From Tistrella mobilis KA081020-065 (lineage in GTDB: Bacteria; Pseudomonadota; Alphaproteobacteria; Tistrellales; Tistrellaceae), in assembly GCF_000264455.2 (NCBI RefSeq), contig NC_017957.2:310001-374000 (forward strand): a stretch of 64,000 nucleotides of DNA. Reading direction: 5' to 3'. The notes below the pieces were generated by a model. That model searched no databases. It saw nothing but the letters and a program-made list of their open reading frames with translations, and had not been told where the DNA came from. Position numbers and translations under genes: made by a program. Shown in pieces: positions 25,520 to 34,802 of this stretch (the stretch's first letter is position 1; every line of letters begins with the position of its first letter).

Positions 25520-27817
25520 TCATGCGGGGATCACATCCGGGGAGGCCGGCAGGAACAGCCGGTCGATGCGGATCGGCAGGCGCCGGAAGCGGCGGCCGGT
25601 GGCGTGGTGGATGGCATTGGCGATGGCGGCGGACATGCCGACATTGCCAAGCTCCCCCAGCCCCTTGATGCCCGAGGGGTTGCCGGTGCGGTCGTCTTCG
25701 TCGAGCAGGATGACATCCACCTGCCCGATATCGGCATTCACCGGCATCAGATAGTTTTCAAGATCGTGGTTCAGCACGCGCGCCGCCCGGCGGTCCAGCT
25801 CGGTCTCTTCCATCAGCGCGGTGGACAGCCCCCAGATCATGCCGCCGATCAGCTGGCTGCGCGCGGTGAGCGGGTTCATGATCCGGCCGGCGGCGAAGGC
25901 GCCGGTCATGCGGGGTACCTCGATTTCGAGCGTGCGGCGGTTGATCCGGATTTCGGCGAATTCGGCGCCCATGGCATAGCGCAGCAGGTCGCCCGATCCG
26001 CCGCCGCGCATGGGGGTGCGACCGGCGCGGAGCTTCTCCACCGCATCGGGCTTCAGCCCGTCGGGGATGAAGTCGGCCGTCTGGCTGATCGTCTCCAGTC
26101 CGGCTGCCTCCAATGCGGCGTCGAGCGCCATATAGGGGCCGCCGGCCTCGATCCGGCCGTCGCGGAGGCGGAGCGTGGCGGGGTCGAGCCCGTAGAAGGG
26201 GGCGGCCTCGGACGCCGTCAGGCGGGTGAAGAGATCGGCCTTCACCGCCTCTGCCGCCCGCGCCACCGCCGAACAGACGCTGGCGGTGGAGTTGGATCCG
26301 CCCGAGACGGGGGCCGGCGGCAGGTCGCTGTCCCCGGTTCTGACCGTCACCCGCTCGGGCGCCATGTCCAGCACTTCGGCGGCCATGCGCGCCACCACCG
26401 TGCGGATGCCGGTGCCCAGCTCGTGGCTGGCGGTCTCTACCGTCACCCGGCCGTCGGCGGCAAGCCGCACCCGGGCGGTGGCGGCGGCGATGTTGGCGGG
26501 GTAGACGGTGGCGGCGCAGCCCATGCCGATCACCCAGTCGCCGTCGCGCATCGACCCCGGCACCGGGTCGCGCCGGTCCCAGCCGAAGGCCTTTGCGGCG
26601 GCATCGAAACAGGGCATCAGCATCCGGCTGCTGTAGCGCTTGCCCGACAGCGGGTCGGTCGCGGTATCGTTCCGCCGCCGGAAGTCGATCGGATCCATGT
26701 CGAGCGCCGCCGCCATCTCGTCCATCGCCTGTTCCAGCGCGTAGACATAGGGCACTTCGGGCGGCGAGCGCATATAGCCGGGAGTGGGCCGGTCGGCATG
26801 GACCAGCGACAGCTTCGTCTGAACCGCGCCATAGCCGTAGAGCCGGGCGGTGACCGAATTGCCGCCGACCAGATAGGGATCGGCGCGCGAGGTGACCTCG
26901 GCGCCGTCGTGCACGAAGGCGGTGATCCGGCCGTCGCGCGTGGCGCCCATGCGGATCCGCTGGCGGGTCTCCGCCCGGTGGGTACCGGCGGTGAAGCCCT
27001 GGGCGCGGCTGACCACGCAGCGCAGCGGCCGGCCGAAATGCCGGGCGGCGAAGGCGATCAGCGCCGTGCGCGCGGTGATCGGCCCTTTGCCGCCGAAGGC
27101 GCCGCCGACGAATTCCGCCACCACCCGCACCCGGGCGGGATCAATGCCCAGCTGGCGGGCCAGTTCATGGCGCCAGCCGTTCACGTTCTGCGAGGGTTCG
27201 TACACCGTCAGCCGCGCCTGGTCGCCCTCGCCGTCCCAGACCGCGGTGGTGGAATAGAGTTCGAGCGCGTTGTGATGCTGCACCGGCGTTTCGTAATCGG
27301 CCTCGATACACACCTCGGCGACGGCGAAACCGGCCTCGATATCGCCCTGGCCGGGATCCTTGCGCCCGGCGGCGTCTGCGGCGGCGACGGTTTCGGCGCC
27401 GGCATCGTCGAAGCCGGTGGCGGGGGCCTCGGCCTCGATCCGGAAGCTCACCCGGGCGGCAGCCTCTGTCGCGATCTCGGCGGTCTCTGCCGCCACCACC
27501 GCCAGGATCTCGCCGTCATGGCGGATCAGCCGGTCCTGGAGCGGCGCGATCGACGAGGCGGCGACGCCGAAGCGGGGCAGGCCGATGCGGCCGGTGACGT
27601 CGTCGACGGTCAGCACCCCCAGCACGCCGGGCAGGGCGGCGGCCTTTGCGGTGTCGATCGCCGCCAGCCGGCCGCGGGCCACGGGCGAGACGACCAGGGC
27701 CGCATGGGCGAGGCCGGTTATCGCGGTGTCGGCGGGATAGACGGCCCGGCCGGTAACCTTGGCGCGCCCGTCGATGCGGGGGGTGTCGGTTGGCAGAGAG
27801 GTGGGGGGCAGGCTCAT
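25520..27817 (-). CDS. Molybdenum hydroxylase, molybdopterin-binding large subunit (PaoC/XdhB type)
   Basis: A 765-residue subunit from ATG 27817, which overlaps the FAD-subunit stop by 4 nt. Landmarks are the N-terminal RIDGRAKVTGRAVYPADT, EFVGGAFGGKGPITARTALI, GTGIRTVVARMAAEVL, SGGSNSTASVC and GIKGLGELGNVG with the catalytic Glu. With the two following genes it forms a periplasmic- or cytoplasmic-type aldehyde/N-heterocycle hydroxylase of the PaoABC or isoquinoline-oxidoreductase group. No Tat signal is seen on this subunit. Confidence 0.9.
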   Translation of the reverse strand: MSLPPTSLPTDTPRIDGRAKVTGRAVYPADTAITGLAHAALVVSPVARGRLAAIDTAKAAALPGVLGVLTVDDVTGRIGLPRFGVAASSIAPLQDRLIRHDGEILAVVAAETAEIATEAAARVSFRIEAEAPATGFDDAGAETVAAADAAGRKDPGQGDIEAGFAVAEVCIEADYETPVQHHNALELYSTTAVWDGEGDQARLTVYEPSQNVNGWRHELARQLGIDPARVRVVAEFVGGAFGGKGPITARTALIAFAARHFGRPLRCVVSRAQGFTAGTHRAETRQRIRMGATRDGRITAFVHDGAEVTSRADPYLVGGNSVTARLYGYGAVQTKLSLVHADRPTPGYMRSPPEVPYVYALEQAMDEMAAALDMDPIDFRRRNDTATDPLSGKRYSSRMLMPCFDAAAKAFGWDRRDPVPGSMRDGDWVIGMGCAATVYPANIAAATARVRLAADGRVTVETASHELGTGIRTVVARMAAEVLDMAPERVTVRTGDSDLPPAPVSGGSNSTASVCSAVARAAEAVKADLFTRLTASEAAPFYGLDPATLRLRDGRIEAGGPYMALDAALEAAGLETISQTADFIPDGLKPDAVEKLRAGRTPMRGGGSGDLLRYAMGAEFAEIRINRRTLEIEVPRMTGAFAAGRIMNPLTARSQLIGGMIWGLSTALMEETELDRRAARVLNHDLENYLMPVNADIGQVDVILLDEDDRTGNPSGIKGLGELGNVGMSAAIANAIHHATGRRFRRLPIRIDRLFLPASPDVIPA

Positions 27818-28830
27818 CGGCGGGTCTCCGTGACCGGGAGATCGCGGGCGGCAGGCAGGGCGCGGGCGGCAAGCAGGGCGCGGGCGATCAATGCGGCCCC
27901 CAGATCGCGCTTGAAGGCGTTGTCGGGCCGGACCACGGCATCGGCGAAGGCGGCGACCCCGGCGGCATGGGCACATTCCTCGGTCAGGCGTTCGCCGGCC
28001 AGCAGCTGTTCGGCCGGAAAGGCCCGCCAGGGGATGGTGGCGACGCCGCCCAGCGCGAGGCGCACCTCACGCACCCGGTCGCCGTCCAGGTCCAGCGCGC
28101 AGGCGGCCGAGACCAGGGCGAAGGAATAGGAGGTCCGTTCCCGGCGCTTCAGGAACAGCGAGCGCCGCGCCCAGCCCGGGGCGGGCAGGTGGATGGCGGT
28201 GATGGTCTCGTCGGCATCCAGCGCGGTTTCGACATCGGGCGTCGCCCCCGGCAGGCGGTGCAGCCGGGCCAGTTTCATGCGCCGGACCCCGCCCTGGCCG
28301 GTGATTTCGATCTGGGCATCCAGCGCCAGTGCGGCCTGGGCGAAATCGCCGGGATAGGCGGCGATGCAGCTGTCGCTGGTGCCGAGGATCGCATGGTGGC
28401 GGGTGATGCCCTCCATCGCGCCGCAGCCGCTGCCGCGCTCGCGCTTGTTGCAGGGCCAGCTGACGTCGCGGAAATAGGGGCAGCGGGTGCGCTGCAGCAG
28501 GTTGCCGCCCAGGCTCGCCATATTGCGGATCTGCGGGCTCGCCGCCAGCTCCAGGCTTTGCACCACCATCGGCAGGTCGCGGCGCAGCTCTGTGTCGGCG
28601 GCGGCCTCGGCCATGCGGGTCAGCGCGCCGATCCGGAAGGTGCCGTCGGGCAGGCGGGTGATGCCGCGCAGCGCCGGCGCCGACACCCGGTCCAGATCGA
28701 CCAGGGCCGTGGGGCGTTCCACCCCCAGCCGCATCAGATCGACCAGATTGGTGCCGCCCGCGATCTGCCGGGCGCCGTGCGGCGCCGGACCATGGGCGGG
28801 TGTTGTCGGGTCGAGCCGAAAGGGCTGCAT
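27814..28830 (-). CDS. Molybdenum hydroxylase, FAD-binding middle subunit
   Basis: A 338-residue subunit from ATG 28830 (ATGA overlap with the Fe-S subunit stop). FAD-binding landmarks are ARQIAGGTNLVDLMRLG and ASLGGNLLQRTRCPYFRD; the latter together with CNKRERGSGC indicates the PaoB-like form that carries an additional [4Fe-4S] cluster. The C-terminus has an 18-bp tandem duplication (27844-27879) giving repeated A-R-A-L residues. Confidence 0.9.
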   Translation of the reverse strand: MQPFRLDPTTPAHGPAPHGARQIAGGTNLVDLMRLGVERPTALVDLDRVSAPALRGITRLPDGTFRIGALTRMAEAAADTELRRDLPMVVQSLELAASPQIRNMASLGGNLLQRTRCPYFRDVSWPCNKRERGSGCGAMEGITRHHAILGTSDSCIAAYPGDFAQAALALDAQIEITGQGGVRRMKLARLHRLPGATPDVETALDADETITAIHLPAPGWARRSLFLKRRERTSYSFALVSAACALDLDGDRVREVRLALGGVATIPWRAFPAEQLLAGERLTEECAHAAGVAAFADAVVRPDNAFKRDLGAALIARALLAARALPAARDLPVTETRR

Positions 28831-29351
28831 CACGCGCCTCCCATCCGGTCGGCGGCGGCGTGCACCGCCGCCACGATGTTGGGATAGGCGGCGCAGCGGC
28901 AGAGATTGCCCGACATGTGCTCGCGGATCCGCGCGTCGTCGGGGTGTGGTTCCGCCGCGATCAGCGCCACGGCCGACAGGATCTGGCCGGGGGTGCAATA
29001 GCCGCACTGGAAGGCATCATGATCGATGAAGGCCTGCTGCATGGGGTGCAGCGCGCCCCCGTCTTCCGCATCCGGCGCCAGCCCCTCGATGCTGGTCACC
29101 CGGGCGCCGTCCAGCCGGGCGGCAAGCGTCAGGCAGCCGAGCACGGCCCGGCCGTCGACCAGCAGGGTGCAGGCGCCGCACTGGCCATGGTCGCAGCCCT
29201 TCTTGGCGCCGGTCAGCCCCAGCCGGTCGCGCAGCAGATCCAGCAGGCTGAGCCGGGGGTCGATGGTCACGCGGCAGGGGCGGCCGTTGACCTCCAGGCC
29301 GACCATCAGGCCTTCGGCCAGGCGGTCCCCAGGCGGGCGGTTACCCGGCAT
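28830..29351 (-). CDS. Molybdenum hydroxylase, [2Fe-2S] small subunit
   Basis: About 173 residues from ATG 29351; upstream in-frame ATG 29360 and downstream 29306 are alternatives. First cluster motif CDHGQCGACTLLVDG, second CGYCTPGQ plus CRC. It accepts electrons from the molybdenum centre. The first gene of the three-gene operon; its start overlaps the end of the acidic protein gene by 11 nt. Confidence 0.9.
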   Translation of the reverse strand: MPGNRPPGDRLAEGLMVGLEVNGRPCRVTIDPRLSLLDLLRDRLGLTGAKKGCDHGQCGACTLLVDGRAVLGCLTLAARLDGARVTSIEGLAPDAEDGGALHPMQQAFIDHDAFQCGYCTPGQILSAVALIAAEPHPDDARIREHMSGNLCRCAAYPNIVAAVHAAADRMGGA

Positions 29352-29700
29352 CGTCGTCATCCGTGTCGCGGCGGTCGGGGGGCCAGCCTTCGGGGAAGCG
29401 GTCCTCATCCTCGGTCTCCCCATTCTGTTCGTCGTCGAGGGCCTCTTCGTCGTCGAACACGTCCTCGGCGGCGCGGCGGGTTGCCTCTTCGGTCGGGTCC
29501 AGGCCCTCGGCCTCGCCGGTGACGGGGTCGGTGATCACATCATCCGGCCGGGCGGGCGCTTCGTCGCGCGGGACATTGCGGAAGCGCCCGCCATCGGGGC
29601 TGCGCGTGTCGCGGGCATCGGCCTCGCGCCCTTCGGCGCTGCCCAGGATCTCGGCATCGGTGGGGTCCAGAGGCCGGCGGTTCCGGTCGGCTGTCGCCAT
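29341..29700 (-). CDS. Small acidic, probably disordered protein
   Basis: A 119-residue protein rich in Asp, Glu, Arg and Pro (for example EEALDDEQNGETEDEDRFPE near the C-terminus), without hydrophobic core or membrane segment. No family recognised. It is preceded by an EcfG-type promoter (29743-29767), suggesting a general-stress function. It may be co-transcribed with the molybdenum hydroxylase genes. Confidence 0.6.
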   Translation of the reverse strand: MATADRNRRPLDPTDAEILGSAEGREADARDTRSPDGGRFRNVPRDEAPARPDDVITDPVTGEAEGLDPTEEATRRAAEDVFDDEEALDDEQNGETEDEDRFPEGWPPDRRDTDDDDAG

Positions 29701-29742
29701 GGCGGCGGTATCTCCTGCTCAGGCGGGCGGTTACCAGGGCTG

Positions 29743-29767
29743 AACCCCCGACCGCGCGGGAGGTTCC
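29743..29767 (-). promoter_or_regulatory. EcfG-type promoter for the acidic protein gene
   Basis: Reverse strand GGAAC (29767-29763), 16-nt spacer, GGTT (29746-29743), 42 nt before ATG 29700. It fits the general-stress sigma consensus GGAAC-N16/17-CGTT with one change in the -10. Confidence 0.65.
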
Positions 29768-29778
29768 CGGATCAAGGG

Positions 29779-29804
29779 GGAACTCTCCCTCCGTCCGGCC
29801 GGTT
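29779..29804 (+). promoter_or_regulatory. EcfG-type promoter for the DUF2934-like gene
   Basis: GGAAC (29779), 17-nt spacer, GGTT (29801-29804), 29 nt before ATG 29834. It is back-to-back with the 29743 promoter, so both divergent genes share one stress-responsive region. Confidence 0.65.
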
Positions 29805-29833
29805 GACCGCCATCCCCAGGAAGGAGGCCGGCG

Positions 29834-30160
29834 ATGACCAGGCAGAGCCCGGAGCAGAGAACAACCAGCAGGGATGACCGGATCAAAGAACACATGCATC
29901 GGCTGTGGAAGGAAGAGGGCGCCATCCCGGGGCGCGAGGCGGAATACCGCGGCCGTGCCGAGGAGCTGGTGGCGATCGAGGACAACCAGCACCTGACCAC
30001 CTTCCGCCCGGGATCCCCCCGCGACCGCATCCGCAACGACCCCGCCGAACCGCTGGAGGCGGTGGAGAACCAGGGTGAGTTCCCGACCCTGACCGACCAG
30101 GGCGAAGAGCGCACCACCCCCCGGCCGGTGCCGCCCCGGGATGACGATATTTCCGGGTGA
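29834..30160 (+). CDS. DUF2934-like small protein
   Basis: A 108-residue protein with GGAGG before its ATG. RIKEHMHRLWKEEGAIPG followed by EAEYRGRAEELVAIEDN resembles the short helical DUF2934 motif (R-I-x2-x-A-Y-x-L-W-E-x-x-G). The rest is polar. Function unknown. It has its own EcfG-type promoter and ends at a hairpin terminator. Confidence 0.65.
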   Translation: MTRQSPEQRTTSRDDRIKEHMHRLWKEEGAIPGREAEYRGRAEELVAIEDNQHLTTFRPGSPRDRIRNDPAEPLEAVENQGEFPTLTDQGEERTTPRPVPPRDDDISG

Positions 30161-30177
30161 GAGGCCGACGACAACGA

Positions 30178-30216
30178 GAAAACCCCGCACCCTCGGTCAG
30201 AGGATGCGGGGTTTCC
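30178..30216. terminator. Bidirectional intrinsic terminator
   Basis: Stem AAACCCCGCA / TGCGGGGTTT, with T-runs on both sides (GTTTTC on the minus strand). It serves the DUF2934-like gene (rightward) and the cold-shock gene at 30315 (leftward). Confidence 0.8.
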
Positions 30217-30314
30217 GAAAGTGCCTCGGGTATCGTCAGGCGTCACGAATGTCCGTGGTGGTAGCTACGCCTGCGAACGCGCCTCTCGCCTGTGGGTCAG
30301 GTCGAGCCGTCGGC

Positions 30315-30527
30315 TCAGTCGATCAGGGAGAGGTTGGCGGCCGCCAGCTTGCCGCTGCGGCGGTCGGCGATCAGCTCGTAAGAGACCTTCTGGCCCTCAC
30401 GCAGCTCGGTCAGGCCCGAGCGCTGAACGGCGCTGATGTGCACGAAGGCATCGGCTCCGCCCTCGTCGGGCTGAATGAAGCCGAAGCCTTTTGTGGCGTT
30501 GAACCACTTCACGGTTCCCGTCGCCAT
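30315..30527 (-). CDS. Cold-shock protein, CspA family
   Basis: A 70-residue single cold-shock domain. RNP1 KGFGFIQP and RNP2 FVHISAV are intact. Start ATG 30527 after GGGG. It is an RNA chaperone that melts mRNA structure. It is nearly identical to the gene at 30799, so a tandem duplication is likely. Confidence 0.93.
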   Translation of the reverse strand: MATGTVKWFNATKGFGFIQPDEGGADAFVHISAVQRSGLTELREGQKVSYELIADRRSGKLAAANLSLID

Positions 30528-30711
30528 GAGGGGACACCCTTTCGTCATCGTCGTTGTCCAGTGTCGCCCGCAGCCCAGGCGCGGACGGACGGCGGGCACC
30601 CCATCATCCCTGGTGCCCGTCGACGAGAAAAAGGGTGCGGCTTTTCGGGCCGGGTTTCAAGTGCGGCCTTTCGCCTCCCGCCGTTTCGGCACGATCCGCA
30701 GACGCGAAAAA

Positions 30712-30745
30712 CCCCGCCCCGGTCGAAACCAGGGCGGGGTCTTTC
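30712..30745 (-). terminator. Intrinsic terminator of the second cold-shock gene
   Basis: On the minus strand, stem ACCCCGCCC / GGGCGGGGT is followed by TTTTTC. It separates the two cold-shock genes into independent transcripts. Confidence 0.85.
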
Positions 30746-30798
30746 TTGGAGACATCGTCACCGTGGCGCGCCACCCGAGGGGGCGCACCGCAACCGGA

Positions 30799-31008
30799 TC
30801 AGAGAAGCTCCAGATTGGCAGCTGCCAGCTTACCGCTGCGGCGGTCAGCGATCAGCTCGTAGGCGACCTTCTGGCCTTCGACCAGCTCGGTCAGGCCCGA
30901 ACGCTGCACGGCGCTGATGTGCACGAAGGCGTCGTTTCCGCCCTCGTCAGGCTGGATGAAGCCGAAGCCCTTGGTGGTGTTGAACCACTTCACGGTTCCC
31001 GTAGCCAT
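30799..31008 (-). CDS. Cold-shock protein, CspA family, second copy
   Basis: A 69-residue cold-shock domain differing from its neighbour at only about ten positions (for example N-T-T-K versus [15 protein letters not shown] versus [11 protein letters not shown]). RNP1 and RNP2 are intact. The 290-bp upstream region has no gene and may be a structured leader. Confidence 0.93.
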   Translation of the reverse strand: MATGTVKWFNTTKGFGFIQPDEGGNDAFVHISAVQRSGLTELVEGQKVAYELIADRRSGKLAAANLELL

Positions 31009-31300
31009 GGGAATAACCTTTCGTCGTCGTCATAAGGGCACCCGCATCGCGTGCGGATGGTCGAAATCAGATCTCAAACAAGACAAATTCGAATGGGTAT
31101 ACGAAGTTCATCGGCTAGAGGTCTGGGAACCGGGTAGGCTCGTACTCGACGCTGCCGAAGGTGGGGCCTTTTCGTCCCTCTGGCAAGCCGGTATTTCATT
31201 TTTTTGGGGGGCAGGCCCAAAATAATCCTCTCATGGCGGTGGACGGCGAGGGGAAAACGCGGCCTGCGGTCATTGCAGCCACGCGCATTCCCGCGTGCCC

Positions 31301-33739
31301 CTATTCTGCCACACCCAATGCCCTGAGCGCCGCCGCCGTCAGCCCCTGGCGGGGCGGCACCAGCCCGGCCCAGGGGTCGGTTGCGGGCAGCGGGTCGCCC
31401 AGACGGAAGGCGTCGGCCCGGTCGATCCCGGCCAGCATCTGCCAGTCGACCGGCCGGGCCACCGGGGCGCCGGCCCGGGCGCGGGGCGACCAGGGGCAGA
31501 TGGCGGTGGCGGTGCGGTCGTTGCGGAAATGGTCGATGAAGATCCGGCCCCTGCGCTTTGCCTTGCTCATGGTCGCGACGAAGCGGCCGGGATCGTGGTC
31601 GGCGAAGCGCTGCGCCAGGGCCTTCGCTGCCGCCTTCACCACCGGCCAGTCGTGCCGGCGGGTGATCGGCACCACCACATGCACGCCCTTGCCGCCGGTC
31701 AGCAGCGGCACCGAGGCGAGGTCGAGGGCGGCAAGCGCGTCGCGCATGTCGAAAGCCGCCTGGCGCACGGCTTCGAACCCTACCGCCGGATCCGGGTCCA
31801 GATCGAAGACCAGCCGGTCCGGGCGCTGGGGCCGGTCGATGCGCGATCCCCAGAGATGCAGCTCCAGAACCCCGATCTGTGCCGCACCCACCAGACCTTC
31901 CGGATCGCGGACCAGAACATACTCTTCGGTACTGCCCAGGCTATCGGTCAGTTTACGGCTGGCGAAACCCCGGGGCAGACCGCGGCCGGCATGGCGCTGA
32001 AAGAAACAGGCCTTGCGGCGGCCCTCGGGGCAGCGCACAAGGCTGACCAGCCGGTTCTCCAGATGCGGCATCATCAGCCCGGCCACGGCATCGAACCAGC
32101 GGGCGAGATCGCGCTTGGTGATGCCCTGTTCGGGGAACAGGACCCGGTCGGGATGGGTCAGGCGCACGCCGCGCAGGCTGTCACCGGTCTCGTCCATCGC
32201 TTCTGCCTCCTCGACGGCCATCACCCGGTCCGCCTCAACTTCGGCCGCCGGCTTGTCCTCGCGCGGGCCCAGATAGCGGCCCTGGCGGATCAGCCCCTCG
32301 CCGGTCAGGCCGCCATGGGCGATCTGGACCACGATCCGCGGCTCCACCCAGCGCGCCGCCCGGGCCACGGCGGGCGGCAAGCTGTCGCGGTCGACCGGCG
32401 GGGTCCTGCGGGCCAGCGCCGTCAGCCGCGGTGCCAGCCAGGCGAAATCCCTGTCGCTGAAACCGGCGCCCACCCGGCCGGCATAGCGGCAGGTGCCGCG
32501 ATCCTGAACCGCCAGCAGCAGCGAGGCGAAGGGCCGCCCGGCTTCGGAGGGCGAGGTGCCGACCACGACATACTCCCCCGCCTGACTGCATTTGACCTTG
32601 AGCCAGGCATGGCCGCGGCCCGGGCGATAGGGCGCATCGGTCCGCTTGGCGATCAGCCCCTCATGGCCCGCCGCGCAGACCTGGTCCAGCAGGTCCCCCG
32701 CCGGGCCGGGGCTGTGATCGACAAGGTGGATGCCGTCGCCCGCAGGCGCCCCCAGCAGCGCCCTGAGCCGGGCCCTGCGGGTGGTCCAGGGCAGGTGGCG
32801 CAGGCTTTCCCCGCCCGCCGCCAGCAGGTCGAAGACGCCGTAATGCAGCCCCTCGCCCCCGGCGGAGAGCGCCGCCTGCAGGGCGGAGAAATCGGTGCGG
32901 CCGTCTGCCGTCATCGCCGTCATCTCGCCGTCCAGCAGCACGCCGTCCAGGCCCGGCCGTGCCGCCAGCGCCCGGGCGATGCCGGGGAAGCGGTCGGTCC
33001 AGTCGAGGCCCGATCGGGTGCGGATGACGGCCCGGCCGCCCGACACCGCGGCGAGGGCGCGATAGCCGTCGAGCTTGATTTCGAACACCCAGCCGGGCCC
33101 GCGCGGCGGCCGGTCGGTCAGGGTGGCGAGCATCGGCGCCACGAAGCCGGGCAGGGGGGCGGCCTCGCGCTTCGGCTGAACCGCCACGCTGCCGGGGTGG
33201 CGGCGGGTCACCTCGCCCGTCGGGTCGGCATCGGCGTCGTCGCGCTTGATCAGCAGCCAGTTCTCGGCCTTTTCCGGCGCCCGTCCGGCCTTGGCCGCCG
33301 GTTTCATGCGCACCAGCACGAAACGGCCGCGCAGCCGCTCGCCATGGAGGATGAAGTCCAGCCGGCCGGCGGCGAGCCCGTCCTCGGCATCACCCACCGG
33401 CTCCCAATGGCCGCGATCCCACAGCACCACTTCGCCGGCGCCGTACTGGCCCGCGGGGATCTGCCCTTCGAAACCGGCATAGGCGAGGGGGTGGTCTTCG
33501 GTGCGCACCGCCAGCCGTTTCTGCCTGGGGTCCAGGCTGGGGCCGCGGGTGATCGCCCAGCTTTTCAGCACCCCGGCCCATTCCAGCCGGAGATCGTAAT
33601 GCAGCCGCCGGGCGTCGTGCTTCTGGATGGCATAGGTCAGCCTGCCGCCTTCAGGGGTGCGCCCGCTCCTGGCCTCCGGCTCGGGCGTGCGGTCGAAGCG
33701 ACGCTTGCGGCGATAGCTGTCGAGCGGGTCGGCGGCCAT
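31301..33739 (-). CDS. ligD: Multifunctional ATP-dependent DNA ligase D
   Basis: About 812 residues. Domain order is 3'-phosphoesterase (about 1-150, with HDARRLHYDLRLE), ATP ligase (about 195-500; adenylation Lys222 in EIKLDGYRAL) and primase-polymerase (about 530-812, with HPDRVLFPEQGITKRDL and the metal DxD in VFDLDPDP). It processes and seals double-strand-break ends with Ku. Start ATG 33739 follows a GTGAGG; GTG 33748 overlapping the Ku stop is an alternative. Confidence 0.95.
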   Translation of the reverse strand: MAADPLDSYRRKRRFDRTPEPEARSGRTPEGGRLTYAIQKHDARRLHYDLRLEWAGVLKSWAITRGPSLDPRQKRLAVRTEDHPLAYAGFEGQIPAGQYGAGEVVLWDRGHWEPVGDAEDGLAAGRLDFILHGERLRGRFVLVRMKPAAKAGRAPEKAENWLLIKRDDADADPTGEVTRRHPGSVAVQPKREAAPLPGFVAPMLATLTDRPPRGPGWVFEIKLDGYRALAAVSGGRAVIRTRSGLDWTDRFPGIARALAARPGLDGVLLDGEMTAMTADGRTDFSALQAALSAGGEGLHYGVFDLLAAGGESLRHLPWTTRRARLRALLGAPAGDGIHLVDHSPGPAGDLLDQVCAAGHEGLIAKRTDAPYRPGRGHAWLKVKCSQAGEYVVVGTSPSEAGRPFASLLLAVQDRGTCRYAGRVGAGFSDRDFAWLAPRLTALARRTPPVDRDSLPPAVARAARWVEPRIVVQIAHGGLTGEGLIRQGRYLGPREDKPAAEVEADRVMAVEEAEAMDETGDSLRGVRLTHPDRVLFPEQGITKRDLARWFDAVAGLMMPHLENRLVSLVRCPEGRRKACFFQRHAGRGLPRGFASRKLTDSLGSTEEYVLVRDPEGLVGAAQIGVLELHLWGSRIDRPQRPDRLVFDLDPDPAVGFEAVRQAAFDMRDALAALDLASVPLLTGGKGVHVVVPITRRHDWPVVKAAAKALAQRFADHDPGRFVATMSKAKRRGRIFIDHFRNDRTATAICPWSPRARAGAPVARPVDWQMLAGIDRADAFRLGDPLPATDPWAGLVPPRQGLTAAALRALGVAE

Positions 33740-33744
33740 CGGCC

Positions 33745-34647
33745 TCACCCCGCCTTGCGCCGGCCGCTCCGTGCCGCCCGTGTCTTGCCACTGGCCTTGC
33801 CGCTGTCCTTGACCGAGCGACGCAGCGCCTCGACCAGATCGACGACCTTGCCGCCGCCGCCGGTCTCTTCCGCGGCCTCTTCGCCCAGCTCGACCGATTT
33901 CTCCGCCGCCTTGGCGTCGATCAGCTGGCGCAGGGCCCGGGTGTAATTGTCCTTGAACCGCCCGGGCTCGAAGGCCGAGGTCTTCCGCTCGATCAGCTCG
34001 GCCGCCAGGTCGAGAAGTTCCGGATCGCTCGCCTCTTCGTCGATCGAGGTGAAGAAGGGGGCGGCGCGCTGGACCTCGTCGGCGAAGCGGAGCGTCTCCA
34101 GCATCAGCCCCTGGCCGCAGGGCTTCAGCGCCGCGACATATTCCCGCCCGCGCATCACGAACTGGCCGAGGCCGATCCGTCCGGCGCGTTTCAGTGCATC
34201 GCGGAGCACGGCATAGGCCTCGATCGCCAGCTCGCCGTCGGGGACCACGTAATAGGGCCGCTCGAACCAGATCGGCGCAATCTCGTCGGGGCCCACGAAC
34301 TGCACCAGATCCAGGGTGTGGCGGGCCTCCACCTTCAGCGCATCGATCTCGTCCTGGTCGATCAGCACCCAGCGACCCTGGCCCAGGTCGAAGCCCTTTA
34401 CGATCTCGTCGGTATCGACCGGCCCCACCCCGGGCACGATTTTCTGATAGCGGATGCGCCGGCGCGAGGGCTCGTGGACCTGGTGGAACCGGATCCGCGC
34501 GCCGCTCTTCACCGCGGCATAAAGCTTCACCGGCACCGACACCAGGGCAAGCCGCATATTGCCGGTCCAGACCGGGCGTGCCGCGGGGCGATTGGCCGCC
34601 GCCTCGCCGTCATCCTGTCGTTTCGGTTTCGCCGCCTTGCGCGCCAT
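33745..34647 (-). CDS. ku: NHEJ protein Ku
   Basis: A 300-residue protein with the Ku core: VWTGNMRLALVSVPVKLYAA, RFHQVHEPSRRRIRYQKIVP, ERPYYVVPDG and FVMRGREYVAALKP. A basic Lys/Arg C-terminal tail (from about 270) is typical of the bacterial form that recruits LigD. The gene overlaps or abuts ligD and has an EcfG-type promoter at 34684-34709, consistent with stress or stationary-phase NHEJ. Start ATG 34647. Confidence 0.95.
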   Translation of the reverse strand: MARKAAKPKRQDDGEAAANRPAARPVWTGNMRLALVSVPVKLYAAVKSGARIRFHQVHEPSRRRIRYQKIVPGVGPVDTDEIVKGFDLGQGRWVLIDQDEIDALKVEARHTLDLVQFVGPDEIAPIWFERPYYVVPDGELAIEAYAVLRDALKRAGRIGLGQFVMRGREYVAALKPCGQGLMLETLRFADEVQRAAPFFTSIDEEASDPELLDLAAELIERKTSAFEPGRFKDNYTRALRQLIDAKAAEKSVELGEEAAEETGGGGKVVDLVEALRRSVKDSGKASGKTRAARSGRRKAG

Positions 34648-34683
34648 GGGTCGCCTCTCGTCTTCTCCGGGCCTGATCCCGTC

Positions 34684-34709
34684 AACCCGGCCGCTGCGGC
34701 AGCGGTTCC
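34684..34709 (-). promoter_or_regulatory. EcfG-type promoter for ku-ligD
   Basis: Reverse strand GGAAC (34709-34705), 17-nt spacer, GGTT (34687-34684), 36 nt before the Ku ATG. A divergent partner promoter lies at 34735. A 16-bp duplication (34711 and 34727, GAGACCCCGGA) sits between the two -35 elements. Confidence 0.65.
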
Positions 34710-34734
34710 CGAGACCCCGGACCCCCGAGACCCC

Positions 34735-34760
34735 GGAACCAGGGGGCGGGCTGCCGGGTT
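34735..34760 (+). promoter_or_regulatory. EcfG-type promoter for the 94-aa gene and flavodoxin-like gene
   Basis: GGAAC (34735), 17-nt spacer, GGTT (34757-34760), 42 nt before ATG 34803. Confidence 0.65.
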
Positions 34761-34802
34761 CGCGCTGCAAGGGTAAGACCAGCCGAAGGAGGTATCCGAC
34801 CC

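Noticed and set aside
25490-28129. Very long plus-strand ORF (879 codons) opposite the molybdenum hydroxylase genes
   Set aside because: Low-complexity His/Gly/Arg/Asp-rich translation typical of GC-rich antisense shadows; the minus strand has clear conserved motifs.
31295-33946. 883-codon plus-strand ORF opposite ligD
   Set aside because: Shadow of ligD; no family features and atypical composition.
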